This document shows positions 28,264-41,226 of a DNA stretch of 64,000 nt, piece after piece. How positions within the stretch are numbered: position 1 is the stretch's first letter; each line of letters opens with the position of its first letter. The translations under genes and the position numbers were made by a program. The notes under the pieces are model-generated. The model saw nothing but the letters and a program-made list of their open reading frames with translations, had not been told where the DNA came from and did no database searches. Origin of the DNA: Tsukamurella pulmonis (GTDB lineage: Bacteria; Actinomycetota; Actinomycetes; Mycobacteriales; Mycobacteriaceae); contig NZ_FNLF01000002.1 of assembly GCF_900103175.1 (NCBI RefSeq), positions 2,990,136 through 3,054,135 on the forward strand, read 5' to 3'.

Positions 28264-30134
28264 CCGCGGAGCACCCCGCGCAGGTCGTCGAGGACGGCCG
28301 GGTTCTCGATGGTCGACGGGACCGCCTCGTCCCGCCCCTCGGCGATGGCGCGCATGCTGCGCCGCAGGATCTTCCCGGAGCGGGTCTTCGGCAGCGCCGC
28401 GACGATCGCGACCTCCTTGAGGGCGGCGACGGCGCCGATCCGATCGCGCACCTGCTGCACGATCTCGGCGCGCACCGCGTCGTGGTCCCAGTCGCCACCG
28501 GCCTTGAGCGCCACCAGCGCCCGCGGCAGCTGGCCCTTGAGCTGGTCCGCCACGCCGATCACGGCGCACTCCGCGACCGCCGGGTGTCCGGCGATCGCGG
28601 CCTCCAGTGCGCCGGTCGAGAGCCGGTGGCCGGCGACGTTGATCACGTCGTCGGTGCGGCCCATGACGAACAGGTAGCCGTCGGCGTCGAGGTAGCCGCC
28701 GTCGCCGGTGAGGTAGTTGCCCGGGTACGTGGTCAGGTACGAGTCGACGTACCGCTGGTCGGCGCCCCACAGCGTGGGCAGCGTGCCGGGCGGGAGCGGC
28801 AACGAGATGACCACCGCGCCTTCGGCTCCCGCGAGCACGTCCCGACCGGCATCGTCGACGATCCGCACGCCGAACCCGGGCACCGGGACGGTGGCGCTGC
28901 CGGGCTTGACCGGCATCGGCTCCACCCCGCGCAGGTTGGCGGCGATGGGCCAGCCCGTCTCCGTCTGCCACCAGTGGTCGATCACCGGCACGCCGAGCTT
29001 CGCGGACGCCCACTCGTAGGTGTCGGGGTCGAGCCGCTCCCCCGCCATGAACAGCGTTCGCAGGCCGGAGACGTCGGAGCGCGTGAGGAATTCGGCGTCC
29101 GGGTCCTCCTTGCGGATCGCGCGCAGCGCCGTCGGCGCGGTGAACAGGTTGCGCACGCCGTGCCGCTCGATCACCCGCCAGAAGGCGCCCGCGTCCGGGG
29201 TACCGACGGGCTTGCCCTCGTACACCACGGTCGTCGCGCCGATGAGCAGCGGCGCGTAGACGATGTAGCTGTGACCGACGACCCAGCCCACGTCCGAGGC
29301 CGTCCACCACACCTCGCCCGGGTGCGCGTCGTAGATCGCGCGCATCGAATACGCCAGCGCCACCGCGTGTCCGCCGTTGTCGCGCACCACGCCCTTCGGC
29401 TTGCCGGTGGTCCCCGAGGTGTAGAGCACGTACAGCGGGTCCGTGGCCTTCACCGCGACCGGGCCGGCGGGCTGCGCCGCCGCCTCCGCCGCGGCCCAAT
29501 CGTGATCGCGCGGGCCCAGTTCCGCCGTCAACTGCGGGCGCTGCCACACCACCACTGCGTCGGGCTTCGCCGACGCCGCATCGATCGCCGCGTGCACGAT
29601 CGGCAGGTACGGCAGCACCTTGGAGCCCTCGAGCCCGCACGACGCGGTGACGATCGCCTTCGGCCGGGCGTCGTCCAGGCGCGCCGCCAGCTCCGGCGCC
29701 GCGAAACCGCCGAAGACCACCGAGTGCACCGCGCCGATCCGCGCGCAGGCCAGCATCGCGACCACGGCCTCGGTGATCATCGGCAGGTAGATCACCACCC
29801 TGTCACCCTTGGTGACGCCGAGGCCGGCGAGCACGCCCGCGAACTTCGCGACCCGCTCCAGCAGCTCCGCGTACGTGAGGGTCTGCACCTCGCCCGTGAT
29901 CGCCGAATCGTGGATCACCGCGGGCTGATCGCCGCGCCCCGCGGCGACGTGCCGGTCCACCGCGTTCACGCACGTGTTCAGCTCCGCGTCCGGGAACCAC
30001 CGGTACAGCGGGGCGTCCGCATCGTCGAGCACCCGAGACGGCGGGACGATCCAGTCGATCGCGGCGGCCTGCTCGGCCCAGAACCCCTCGGGATCGGTCA
30101 TGCTGCGGCGGTACTCGTCGGCGTAGGCACCCAT
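28260..30134 (-). CDS. prpE: Propionyl-CoA synthetase (PrpE-like acyl-CoA ligase)
   Basis: AMP-forming ligase activating short-chain acids, probably propionate. The 624-residue product has the AMP-binding motif YTSGTTGKPKG, WWQTETGWP, GDGGYLDADGY and GRTDDVINVAGHRLSTG. The VAGHRLSTG form is closer to PrpE than to Acs (VSGHRLGT). Near the end, PKTRSGKILRRSMR includes the regulatory lysine acetylated in this family. ATG 30134. Acetate as substrate remains possible. Confidence 0.88.
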   Translation of the reverse strand: MGAYADEYRRSMTDPEGFWAEQAAAIDWIVPPSRVLDDADAPLYRWFPDAELNTCVNAVDRHVAAGRGDQPAVIHDSAITGEVQTLTYAELLERVAKFAGVLAGLGVTKGDRVVIYLPMITEAVVAMLACARIGAVHSVVFGGFAAPELAARLDDARPKAIVTASCGLEGSKVLPYLPIVHAAIDAASAKPDAVVVWQRPQLTAELGPRDHDWAAAEAAAQPAGPVAVKATDPLYVLYTSGTTGKPKGVVRDNGGHAVALAYSMRAIYDAHPGEVWWTASDVGWVVGHSYIVYAPLLIGATTVVYEGKPVGTPDAGAFWRVIERHGVRNLFTAPTALRAIRKEDPDAEFLTRSDVSGLRTLFMAGERLDPDTYEWASAKLGVPVIDHWWQTETGWPIAANLRGVEPMPVKPGSATVPVPGFGVRIVDDAGRDVLAGAEGAVVISLPLPPGTLPTLWGADQRYVDSYLTTYPGNYLTGDGGYLDADGYLFVMGRTDDVINVAGHRLSTGALEAAIAGHPAVAECAVIGVADQLKGQLPRALVALKAGGDWDHDAVRAEIVQQVRDRIGAVAALKEVAIVAALPKTRSGKILRRSMRAIAEGRDEAVPSTIENPAVLDDLRGVLRG

Positions 30135-30272
30135 GGGGGCATGGTCCCAGGGCGCCGGGGGCGCGGCAGGTGATTGAGGCGATTGTGGCCCGCGTCATCG
30201 GCAAGCCGGGCGCCCGGGGCGCGGCCTTGTTAGCCTCCGGGCACACGGGCCGGTACAGCGGACGGAGTCGCG

Positions 30273-31537
<1,265 letters not shown>

Positions 31538-33343
31538 TTGGGAAAAATTCGCGTCCATGAGCTAGCGAAAGAGCTAGGAACCACATCGAAGCAAATTCTA
31601 GTGCGCTTACGCCAGCAAGGAGAGTTCGTCCGTAGCGCATCGTCCGCAGTCGAAGCTCCGGCTGCCAGGCGCGTCCGCGAGTCATTTGGGATCAAGATCA
31701 CGCCATCCGCGATTCAGTACGACCCTCCAGACAATTCCGATAGGGAATCGACTACCACTCTCACCTTTGACCCGAGTACACCCTCCGCGCGCCAATATGG
31801 TTGGCGCGCAGGCGCAGTTGCGCAACCTCAACACCCAGATCTTCTCGCAAACATTGATCGCGTCCGCAGGAAATACCCCGTACTCGGGGAGCATGTCGAA
31901 GCGCTCCGTAGGCTGGGCTCCCAGGTAGTCTACGCCGGATTTTGCCGCCAAGAAGGCTTCAACAGCGCAGCGGTCGTTCACGTTCGATTTAGCGGCGCCA
32001 TCGAGGCCGGGTTTGGCTTCACACGCGAAGTAATGATCTTCTACAGCCCCCACGACGACCTTCAAGGCAGAACATTCAAGGCCGCCGTACGCGAGCTGCA
32101 AGAAACCTACCGGTCGGTCACCCCTGACACATTTTTCCTGTGGTCACCCGATCCGCGATTACGCACCAAACTCTACGACTGGTCGCGGCCTTCCAATCTT
32201 GCAATCCCGCTGCTGATCGACGAGGACGACGATCTTTCACTGATTACAATTCTGAGGGACCACATATATGCTCGGGACCTCTTCTATGTCACCACCCCCG
32301 TGTCTGGCGCCAGCTTCTTCGGCAGAAGAACGCTCCTACAATCCATGCGAGACGACGTGTTCAAACAACGAGTCACAGGGATATTCGGGCTCCGCAAGTC
32401 AGGCAAAACCAGCATCTTAACTCAACTTAGCGAAGAACTAAAATTTGACAATGTCGTTACTATTCTAATGGATCTAGAAGCTTTCCCTTCACCTCCGATC
32501 GATCCAACTGACGACATCCTATCGGAGTTGCGGCGCCGACTTATCGAAGAGCTGACAGCCCGAGGACTACGAGCAGTGGAACTTCAGAAACTGAATCCTC
32601 AACCTTCAATCCTTGAGCTTAAAAACGCATTACAGACTCTTCTGAAACGACTGCATGCAAACGACACTCGGATTCTGCTACTACTCGATGAAATCGAGTA
32701 CCTAACGCCAGCTGACAAAATCGATATCGCCGAGGGCGATATGCCACGCATCGCCCAAATGCTGTCGGCGTTTCGGAGCATAGTCCAAGAATCCGACAAT
32801 TTCACCTTCACAATTTCGGGATTGACAAGCGCGATCGTCGAGGGTGGTCGTTTATACGGAAGGCCAAATCCACTATTCTCTTGGGCACGAGCCGTATACG
32901 TTACCCCTCTTGACCGAGACGAGGCCGACGACCTAGCAAGTACAGTCGGCGGCAAGATGGGCATCGAAATCACTTCAGGCGCTTTGGAAGCGCTACACGA
33001 GGCCTCTGGCGGCCACGCATTTCTCTACCGAAGTCTAAGCTCCGCCGTCGTCGGTCATCTTCCTGCCGACGACTTTAAGAGAACAATGTCTCGGTCGGCC
33101 GTTCTCAGGGAGATCAACGACTGGAAAAGCCGGATACAAGGCAACGTCGATGAGATGGTTCAGCACGTTAAGCGATATTATCCCAACGAGTCCGTTATGC
33201 TGGAGATCTTGATGGAAAGCGCTGACGATTTTAGAGAATTGGCGCCCTCTGAACACGTCGCCGTCAGGCGCCTAAAGGACCTAGGCCTAATAGTTGAAGT
33301 TGACGGCCAATTTGAGGCGAGTGTCATTCTGGAACTCACATGA
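31538..33343 (+). CDS. P-loop ATPase with an IF-2 N-terminal-like domain
   Basis: The 601-residue protein opens [13 protein letters not shown], continues with [10 protein letters not shown] and [14 protein letters not shown], and over ~54 residues closely resembles the N-terminal domain of actinobacterial initiation factor IF-2. A ~45-residue linker and an unrecognised α/β domain (~99-235) follow. Then comes an AAA/STAND-like ATPase: Walker [10 protein letters not shown] (284-292), Walker [12 protein letters not shown] (D384, E385) and a sensor-like FTISGL. The C-terminus (~520-601) looks like a winged helix. I chose TTG 31538 because GGAGG lies nine bases upstream and the domain begins exactly there; ATG 31493 is in frame but unsupported. 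The next gene overlaps by ATGA. A conflict or defence role is inferred. Confidence 0.88.
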   Translation: MGKIRVHELAKELGTTSKQILVRLRQQGEFVRSASSAVEAPAARRVRESFGIKITPSAIQYDPPDNSDRESTTTLTFDPSTPSARQYGWRAGAVAQPQHPDLLANIDRVRRKYPVLGEHVEALRRLGSQVVYAGFCRQEGFNSAAVVHVRFSGAIEAGFGFTREVMIFYSPHDDLQGRTFKAAVRELQETYRSVTPDTFFLWSPDPRLRTKLYDWSRPSNLAIPLLIDEDDDLSLITILRDHIYARDLFYVTTPVSGASFFGRRTLLQSMRDDVFKQRVTGIFGLRKSGKTSILTQLSEELKFDNVVTILMDLEAFPSPPIDPTDDILSELRRRLIEELTARGLRAVELQKLNPQPSILELKNALQTLLKRLHANDTRILLLLDEIEYLTPADKIDIAEGDMPRIAQMLSAFRSIVQESDNFTFTISGLTSAIVEGGRLYGRPNPLFSWARAVYVTPLDRDEADDLASTVGGKMGIEITSGALEALHEASGGHAFLYRSLSSAVVGHLPADDFKRTMSRSAVLREINDWKSRIQGNVDEMVQHVKRYYPNESVMLEILMESADDFRELAPSEHVAVRRLKDLGLIVEVDGQFEASVILELT

Positions 33344-34440
33344 GCGCAACGGACTATTCTCAGTGGGTAGGAGAAATACACGCAAAAGTCAAGATATTTC
33401 GTCTCGTCTTCCTTCAGATAGGTGCGAGCAACGAGCCTGCACGCCGCGCCCTTCTCGGGTCCAACTCCAAATTGTTAACCATACAGAGTTATTTGGAAGG
33501 TGGAGCAGGAATCGATTGTGGGACACTGATTCTCGATCAATTTGAGTCCCTTACGGGGAGGAATGAGTCAGCCCATATGGGCCAACTAAGAGAGAAACTT
33601 TTCCTAGACCTCAAAGCTAACATTGGAGTGATCCTCCTATCCCGCGCTCCACGCGTCGCCTTCCCTGCTGTCGTCGGAAGCTCACTACTCGATGACGCAA
33701 GTTTCGCACGTGCGCCTGCTCAGAGATTTAATGGCGTCGACGAGTGGCCGACTTGCTCTGAGGATGGCCTAGGCCCCGAAGAAGTGCTGCACAGATCATT
33801 GGTAGAACTGGGTCCAGAAGTATGCGCTTCCTTGGACCGCGTTGTCTACGAGGCACAGCTTACTGACCAAGAAGCGCTTAACCTCCTGAGCGCCAGAGAA
33901 CTAGAGGCCCTAGACGGAGCTGGCCTGACCTCGCCAGAATCTGGTGCTCGACTTTGGAATATCCCCTGGCACCTCTCTCCACTCAAGATGGCACTTGACA
34001 CCACGATAGCGAGTACAACTGACGCTCAACATCGCCTTGCCAATATTAGTGATGCAATGTGGAAGATCGAACGGTTAATTCGCCGCGAGGTTCGGAGAAT
34101 GGCGGTCGATTCATGGCCCAGAAACTGGAGAACACAGTGTTTGAACGAGGATCTCAAGAGAAAGGTTCTTGAGCGGGCAACCGAGTCTGCGTATATCGCA
34201 GCAACCACAATCAAACAAGTGCGCGATCCATTGGAGTGGCTATCGCTCGGAGAGCTTCTTCAGCTGACTGAAAACCCGAAGATCGGGCGTCTCGGCCTCG
34301 AGCCGCCGCAGTGGCGACAATTTCGCGATCAAGTCATGCCAATCCGGAACCGCCTCGCTCACATGCGTACTCTTCATCCAGAGGACGAAGCAAATGCAGT
34401 CAAGTGGCGACGAGTCCTCGAGGCGAGACTGCCGAATTAG
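33340..34440 (+). CDS. HEPN-domain protein, predicted ribonuclease effector
   Basis: A 366-residue protein, translationally coupled (ATGA) to the ATPase. The C-terminal ~120 residues form a helical bundle ending in [15 protein letters not shown], with the RNxxxH motif (R336, H341) of HEPN ribonucleases and a Swt1-like layout. The N-terminal half is unrecognised. It has a Walker-B-like strand ([11 protein letters not shown]) and a sensor-like strand ([11 protein letters not shown]) but no Walker A, so it may be a degenerate P-loop module able to pair with the neighbouring ATPase. RNA cleavage is inferred from the motif; the target is unknown. Confidence 0.8.
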   Translation: MSATDYSQWVGEIHAKVKIFRLVFLQIGASNEPARRALLGSNSKLLTIQSYLEGGAGIDCGTLILDQFESLTGRNESAHMGQLREKLFLDLKANIGVILLSRAPRVAFPAVVGSSLLDDASFARAPAQRFNGVDEWPTCSEDGLGPEEVLHRSLVELGPEVCASLDRVVYEAQLTDQEALNLLSARELEALDGAGLTSPESGARLWNIPWHLSPLKMALDTTIASTTDAQHRLANISDAMWKIERLIRREVRRMAVDSWPRNWRTQCLNEDLKRKVLERATESAYIAATTIKQVRDPLEWLSLGELLQLTENPKIGRLGLEPPQWRQFRDQVMPIRNRLAHMRTLHPEDEANAVKWRRVLEARLPN

Positions 34441-34590
34441 ATAAATACCCGTTGTCGCAGGCGAACCATTCAGGACAAGATTCGTCCATTCTAACACGAC
34501 GAGCATGCTCTGGAACCGCCAATAGTCCTAGTGAGCGAATCCCTCAAATACCGTCCAGGCCCGCTCCTAGACTGTCCCGACTGCTTGTTC

Positions 34591-35865
34591 TTACAGCCAC
34601 TCAGGTCGATACTCGTTCCATCCTGGCCTAGGAGGTACCGACAAAGCTCCAAGATTTCCCAACCAGCGCGGCCCGAAGTACCTGTTTAACAATCGAAGTA
34701 GACGGTCGCCTTCGACGAAGGAAACTCGATCATCCTTCTCAGCAAACTCCCTAAACCCACGTGTGCATCTACCCGTTGTCACTAGCACACCACCACTGGC
34801 TTTCTCACTCGACACCACACCAAGTAGCGCTCGCGCGTGGCTAACCCCAACCTTTACTTTGCGATAACGCTTACATTCGATCACGAACCGAGACCGCTCT
34901 CCGGAATTGGCGCGATACACAATGAGATCACGACCGCCGTCAGGACCATCCGGCGTAATGTAGACACCCCACCCCATGGCGAGAAATAGTCGTGCAGTTA
35001 AATACTCGAATTCCCGTGGCGACAACCTATTCAGCACATCGCGCCAAGTTTCGTCCTCTCGGTAGATGTAATACGAATTGATCACGCTCATCGCGTCCGA
35101 CAACCCATCTAGTCGCCCTTGTGGCAACGTTGTTGCGTGCGCACGCTGGTATGCGTTGATCACCGTTATCGCAGCCGATGGAGACTGGTCGACAAGATCG
35201 AGCACCCACCTAACGCCAGGATGGGCAGCGCAATCCGTCAATTTTGAGTTCGCCAGACGACCTAGATATTCAGACGACGGGCCTAGTGAAGCGCCGACAA
35301 CATCTTCCAACTCGGTTGCGTCATCGAATACGAACGTTTGATTCTCAAAGAGAAGTTCGCGCAGCAGCCCGCGAACTTCTTCCGGCGGTTTTTGATGCAC
35401 AGTCGAAAGGTACTCATCCAACAATCGCAATGTCGGGAAGGACCAAGACTGCACCAAGGCGGTCTCATCAACAAGATTGGAGTTTCCCTTTGCCAACACA
35501 GAGGCAGTCCATTCGATCAACCTACCATCCCAGTAGTGCCCCACCTTCGGCCGTCGATTCGTTGTCAATTGACTGACCAATTCCTGCGACGGTGGACGAA
35601 CGCGTCTATTGGCGAACGAATTCAGCGCACGACGAATAGGCCATTCATGCGACGGCGTCGGACGGTCGTTCTCGAAAAAGATCTGATATGACTCGTCTTC
35701 GCCGCAGTCCGAACATATGTACTGGTCTTCTGTCTCTACCCCGCGAACGTGCGAGAGCGCCGGAGGCGATATCGAATCAAGCAGACATCTCGGACATGTC
35801 CAACTTCGATACGCACTACTTCGATCGATCGCATCCGAGAACTCTTTCACGCGCGGATCGGACAC
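34591..35865 (-). CDS. Mrr-type restriction endonuclease with zinc ribbon
   Basis: The 424-residue protein carries near its N-terminus two CxxC pairs (CPRC, CSDC), a zinc ribbon, then a long helical middle of unknown role. The C-terminal Mrr domain starts LSPREFEYLTARLF and has the PD-(D/E)xK residues in GGRD (D313) and IECK (E330, K332). Mrr proteins act as modification-dependent or stress-activated DNA nucleases. The start is uncertain: GTG 35865 or GTG 35850, both lacking a clear ribosome site. GTG 35865 lies five bases after the aroG stop on the same strand, so expression from the aroG transcript is likely. Convergent with the HEPN gene across 150 bp. Confidence 0.85.
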   Translation of the reverse strand: MSDPRVKEFSDAIDRSSAYRSWTCPRCLLDSISPPALSHVRGVETEDQYICSDCGEDESYQIFFENDRPTPSHEWPIRRALNSFANRRVRPPSQELVSQLTTNRRPKVGHYWDGRLIEWTASVLAKGNSNLVDETALVQSWSFPTLRLLDEYLSTVHQKPPEEVRGLLRELLFENQTFVFDDATELEDVVGASLGPSSEYLGRLANSKLTDCAAHPGVRWVLDLVDQSPSAAITVINAYQRAHATTLPQGRLDGLSDAMSVINSYYIYREDETWRDVLNRLSPREFEYLTARLFLAMGWGVYITPDGPDGGRDLIVYRANSGERSRFVIECKRYRKVKVGVSHARALLGVVSSEKASGGVLVTTGRCTRGFREFAEKDDRVSFVEGDRLLRLLNRYFGPRWLGNLGALSVPPRPGWNEYRPEWL

Positions 35866-35870
35866 TATAG

Positions 35871-37761
<1,891 letters not shown>

Positions 37762-37772
37762 GGGGGACGAGG

Positions 37773-38483
37773 CTACGCTGCGCCGGCCTCGCGCTCCTCG
37801 CCCGGGACGACCACGCCGTCCTTGACGTCCTGCGCGTAGACGTCCACGTACGCCTGGCCGGAGAGCTTCATCAGCTCGTACATCACCTCGTCGGTGATGG
37901 CGCGCTCGATGAACCGGTTGCCGAACATGCCCTCGAACCGGGAGAAGTCGAGCGGCTTCCCGATCCGGATCTGCACCTTCGTCGGGTGCGGCAGGGTGGA
38001 GCCGGGCGGATTGAACTTCTCGGTGTCGACCATTGCGACGGGGATGATCGGGGCACCCGTCTCGAGGGCCATGCGGGCCATGCCCGTCTTGCCCTTGTAG
38101 AGACGGCCGTCGGGGCTGCGGGTGCCCTCCGGGTACAGGCCGAGGAGCTGGCCGTCGCGCAGTGCGCCCACGCCGGCGTTGAGTGCGTCCTGCGCGGCGT
38201 TCGCGCTGCCGCGGACGATCGGGATGCACCCGACGGACGAGAAGAACCACTTCTTGAAGGCGCCCTTGAGCCCCTTACCGGTGAAGTACTCGCTCTTGGC
38301 CAGGAACTTGATCCGCCGCGGCACCATGAGCGGCAGGAAGAACGAGTCCATGACCGCCAGGTGATTACTGGCCAGGATCGCCGGGCCGTCCTTGGGCAGG
38401 TTCTCGAGTCCGACCACGCGCGGGCGCCCCAGCAGGCGCAGCGCCGGCCCGATCAGGATCCACTTGAAGACCATCCACCACAT
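37773..38483 (-). CDS. 1-acylglycerol-3-phosphate O-acyltransferase (PlsC family)
   Basis: Membrane-associated acyltransferase of phospholipid synthesis, orthologue of Rv2182c. The 236-residue product has the catalytic HxxxxD motif in NHLAVMD, the acyl-acceptor motif YPEGTRS, and VPIIP-like block IV as APIIPVAMV. The first ~20 residues form a hydrophobic anchor. ATG 38483. It precedes the RNase AS gene by 11 nt. Confidence 0.92.
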   Translation of the reverse strand: MWWMVFKWILIGPALRLLGRPRVVGLENLPKDGPAILASNHLAVMDSFFLPLMVPRRIKFLAKSEYFTGKGLKGAFKKWFFSSVGCIPIVRGSANAAQDALNAGVGALRDGQLLGLYPEGTRSPDGRLYKGKTGMARMALETGAPIIPVAMVDTEKFNPPGSTLPHPTKVQIRIGKPLDFSRFEGMFGNRFIERAITDEVMYELMKLSGQAYVDVYAQDVKDGVVVPGEEREAGAA

Positions 38484-38567
38484 GTCGCCCAGCTCTCCAT
38501 CTACCGCCCGTCGTGCTGCTCCTCACTCTACCGAGGAGGGCCGCGCACCGCGCCCCGATGCGCGGGG

Positions 38568-39353
38568 TCAGAGCACCTGGGAGAGGAAGGCGCGCAGGCG
38601 CTCGCTCTCGGCGTCCTCGAACAGCTTGTCCGGCGTGCCGGCCTCCACCACCTTCCCGGCGTCCATGAAGACGACGTTGTCGGAGACGGTGCGGGCGTAC
38701 CCCATCTCGTGGGTCACCACCACCATCGTCATGCCCTCGGCCGAGCACTCGGTCATCAGCGCCAGGATGCCTTTGACCAGCTCCGGATCCAGGGCGGAGG
38801 TGGCCTCGTCGAAGAACATCACCTGCGGCCGCATCGCCAGGGCGCGCGCGATCGCCACGCGCTGCTGCTGGCCGCCGGACAGGCTGGCCGGACGCTGATC
38901 CGCCTTCGCCCGCAGGCCGACGACCTCGAGTTCGGCGAGGGCCAGCTCGCGAGCCTCCTCGGCGCTCAGGCCGCGGAGCTTGCGCGGCCCCAGCGCCACG
39001 TTGTCCACGACGGACTTGTGCGGGAACAGGTTGAACTGCTGGAAGACCATGCCGATGCGGCGACGCAGCTCGTCCGGATCGTCCTTGAGGACGGAGCGGC
39101 CGTCGAGCAGGATGTCGCCCGACTGGGGCTCGTGCAGCCGGTTGAGCACCCGCAGCAGCGTCGACTTGCCGGAGCCGGACGGTCCGATCACCGTCGTGGT
39201 GGTGCCGGCCGGCACGTCGATGTCCACGCCGCGCAACACGTGGTTCGCGCCGAACGCGAGGTGCAGGCCCCGGCCCTCGAGGGAGACGGGCACGATGGGC
39301 GTCTTGCCGGGCACCGACGGGGTGGTCGGTGCGGCGCTCTGGTTCTCGGTCAC
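38568..39353 (-). CDS. Amino-acid ABC transporter ATP-binding protein
   Basis: A 261-residue GlnQ/HisP-type ATPase. Walker A is GPSGSGKST, the Q-loop FQQFNLFPHKSVVDNV is typical of polar amino-acid importers, the signature is LSGGQQQR and Walker B VMFFDEATSALDPE. GTG 39353 lies five bases after the preceding permease gene. Partner of the fused binding protein-permease. Confidence 0.94.
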   Translation of the reverse strand: MTENQSAAPTTPSVPGKTPIVPVSLEGRGLHLAFGANHVLRGVDIDVPAGTTTTVIGPSGSGKSTLLRVLNRLHEPQSGDILLDGRSVLKDDPDELRRRIGMVFQQFNLFPHKSVVDNVALGPRKLRGLSAEEARELALAELEVVGLRAKADQRPASLSGGQQQRVAIARALAMRPQVMFFDEATSALDPELVKGILALMTECSAEGMTMVVVTHEMGYARTVSDNVVFMDAGKVVEAGTPDKLFEDAESERLRAFLSQVL

Positions 39354-39358
39354 GGCGG

Positions 39359-41155
39359 TCAGCCCTTCTCCGCGGCGAGGTCGAGCTCGACGGGGGTCTG
39401 CTCCCGCTTGCCCGAGCGCAGCCGCGCGTCGATGTAGTTCACCAGGTGGGTCAGCGGCACCGTCAGGACCAGGTAGAACAGGCCCGCGGCGACGAGCGGC
39501 GACAGGTTGCCGGTGTTGGCGTTGAGGTCACGGCCGACGGCGAACAGCTCGCGCTGCGAGGCCAGCAGGCCGAGGAAGTAGATCAGCGAGCTGTCCTTGA
39601 TCAGCGCGATGAACTGGTTCATCAGCGCCGGGAGCACGCGCCGCACGCCCTGCGGAATGATCACCAGCGACATGGACTGCCGGTAGCTGAAGCCGATGGC
39701 CCGCGAGGCCTCCATCTGCCCCGCCTCCACCGATTGGATGCCGGAGCGGAAGATCTCGCCGATGTACGCGGCGGCCAGCAGGCCGAGCGCGATCGCGCCG
39801 AGCCAGTAGGGGTTGTTGCCGGTCATGTCCTTGACGATCGGCCCGATGCCCAATCCGAAGAGCAGGATCACCACGACCGCGGGCAGGCCGCGGAAGACGT
39901 CGGTGTACACCCGCGCGGGCCAGCGCAGCCAGCGCGTGCGGGAGATGCCGGCCACCGCCAGGAGCAGCCCGATGACGGTGCCGATCAGGCCGGAGACCAG
40001 CGCCAGGATCAGCGTGTTCGGCAGGCCGGTCTTGAGCAGGTACGGGAAGGCCTCGCGGTACAGACTCCAATTGAAGAAGGTGTCGCCCAGCTGCGCGAGG
40101 GTGCCCTTCTGCTCGGCGGCGCCCGGCGCGGGCGCGTCCTTCGCGTTCGCCTTGGCGATCGCCGCGAAGTCGGGCAGCTGCGGCGCGGGCGCGGCCTTCG
40201 ATCCCGGCTTCCAGCCCTGCGGCATCTCGCGCGGCGCCCAGTCCGAGTAGAGCCGGGAGTAGGTGCCGTCGGCGATGATCGCGTCGAGTCCGGAGTTCAA
40301 GGCGTCGACCAGCGGCTGGTTGCCCTTCGCCACGGCCCAGCCCACGAAGTTGTTGACCGAGAAGGTGTTCTCGACGATGGCGGTGCCGTCGCTGGGCTTG
40401 ACCTGTCCCTCGGCCTGCGCCGACGGTGCGATCCACGCATCGATCTGCCCCGAGCGCAGGTTCGCGTACGCGGTCGCGTAGTCGGGGTACTTCACCGGCT
40501 CGAGCCCCAGCACGTTCTTGACGTACTCGTCCTGGACCGTGCCCTGCACGACGCCGATCCGGTTGCCCGCGCCGAGCTTGTCGAAGCCCGTCAGCGGCGA
40601 GCCCGCCTTCACCACGAGGGAGAAGTAGCCGAAGTCGTAGCCGTTGGTGAACGCCACCGTCTGGCGGCGCGCGTCCGTCGTGGTGATCGACGACGAGCCC
40701 ACGTCGTAGCGCTTGGTGGCCACGGCCGAGAGCAGGCCCGAGAACTCGGTGCCGGAGAACTCGATCTGCAGGCCCAGCTTCGCCGCAATGGCGGCGAGCA
40801 ACTCGTTGTCGAAGCCCGTGTACGTGCCGGTGGCCTGGTTCAGGCAGATGCTCGGCGGCGCGTCGCCGAGGGTGCCGACGGTGATCGTGCCCGGCTTGAT
40901 CAGCCCCAGCGCATTGCGGTCGATCGACTCCAGCGGGACCACGCCGGGCGTCGTGTACTTGTCGACGTCCTGGTCGCCCGCGGCGGCGAGGTTGAGCGGC
41001 GCGGCCGACGCGGACGCCTCGCCGGGCGGGACGCACTTACCGGGATCGGGCGCGGCGCCCGCGATGCCCAGCGGCGACACCAGCGCGAGGAGGAGGCCGA
41101 GCAGCGGAATCACGGCGAGAAGCCGGAGACCCCGGGCGGTTCTGTGTGCGATCAC
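39359..41155 (-). CDS. Fused amino-acid ABC binding protein and permease
   Basis: A 598-residue fusion. After a signal peptide, residues ~85-310 form a family-3 solute-binding domain (ITVGTLGDAPPSICLNQ, GTYTGFDNELLAAIAAKLG, RYDVGSSSITTT). A ~50-residue linker leads to a HisM/GlnP-type permease with five helices and the EAA loop (QMEASRAIGFSYRQSMSLVI). Fusing receptor and channel is known in glutamine/polar amino-acid importers. GTG 41155. The specific amino acid cannot be read. Confidence 0.93.
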   Translation of the reverse strand: MIAHRTARGLRLLAVIPLLGLLLALVSPLGIAGAAPDPGKCVPPGEASASAAPLNLAAAGDQDVDKYTTPGVVPLESIDRNALGLIKPGTITVGTLGDAPPSICLNQATGTYTGFDNELLAAIAAKLGLQIEFSGTEFSGLLSAVATKRYDVGSSSITTTDARRQTVAFTNGYDFGYFSLVVKAGSPLTGFDKLGAGNRIGVVQGTVQDEYVKNVLGLEPVKYPDYATAYANLRSGQIDAWIAPSAQAEGQVKPSDGTAIVENTFSVNNFVGWAVAKGNQPLVDALNSGLDAIIADGTYSRLYSDWAPREMPQGWKPGSKAAPAPQLPDFAAIAKANAKDAPAPGAAEQKGTLAQLGDTFFNWSLYREAFPYLLKTGLPNTLILALVSGLIGTVIGLLLAVAGISRTRWLRWPARVYTDVFRGLPAVVVILLFGLGIGPIVKDMTGNNPYWLGAIALGLLAAAYIGEIFRSGIQSVEAGQMEASRAIGFSYRQSMSLVIIPQGVRRVLPALMNQFIALIKDSSLIYFLGLLASQRELFAVGRDLNANTGNLSPLVAAGLFYLVLTVPLTHLVNYIDARLRSGKREQTPVELDLAAEKG

Positions 41156-41226
41156 GCGTGAACCTTACGGTGTGGCGGGGCGCTGGACGAGAGATGGGAT
41201 CACCGGAGATCGCACACCGCGGTTGT

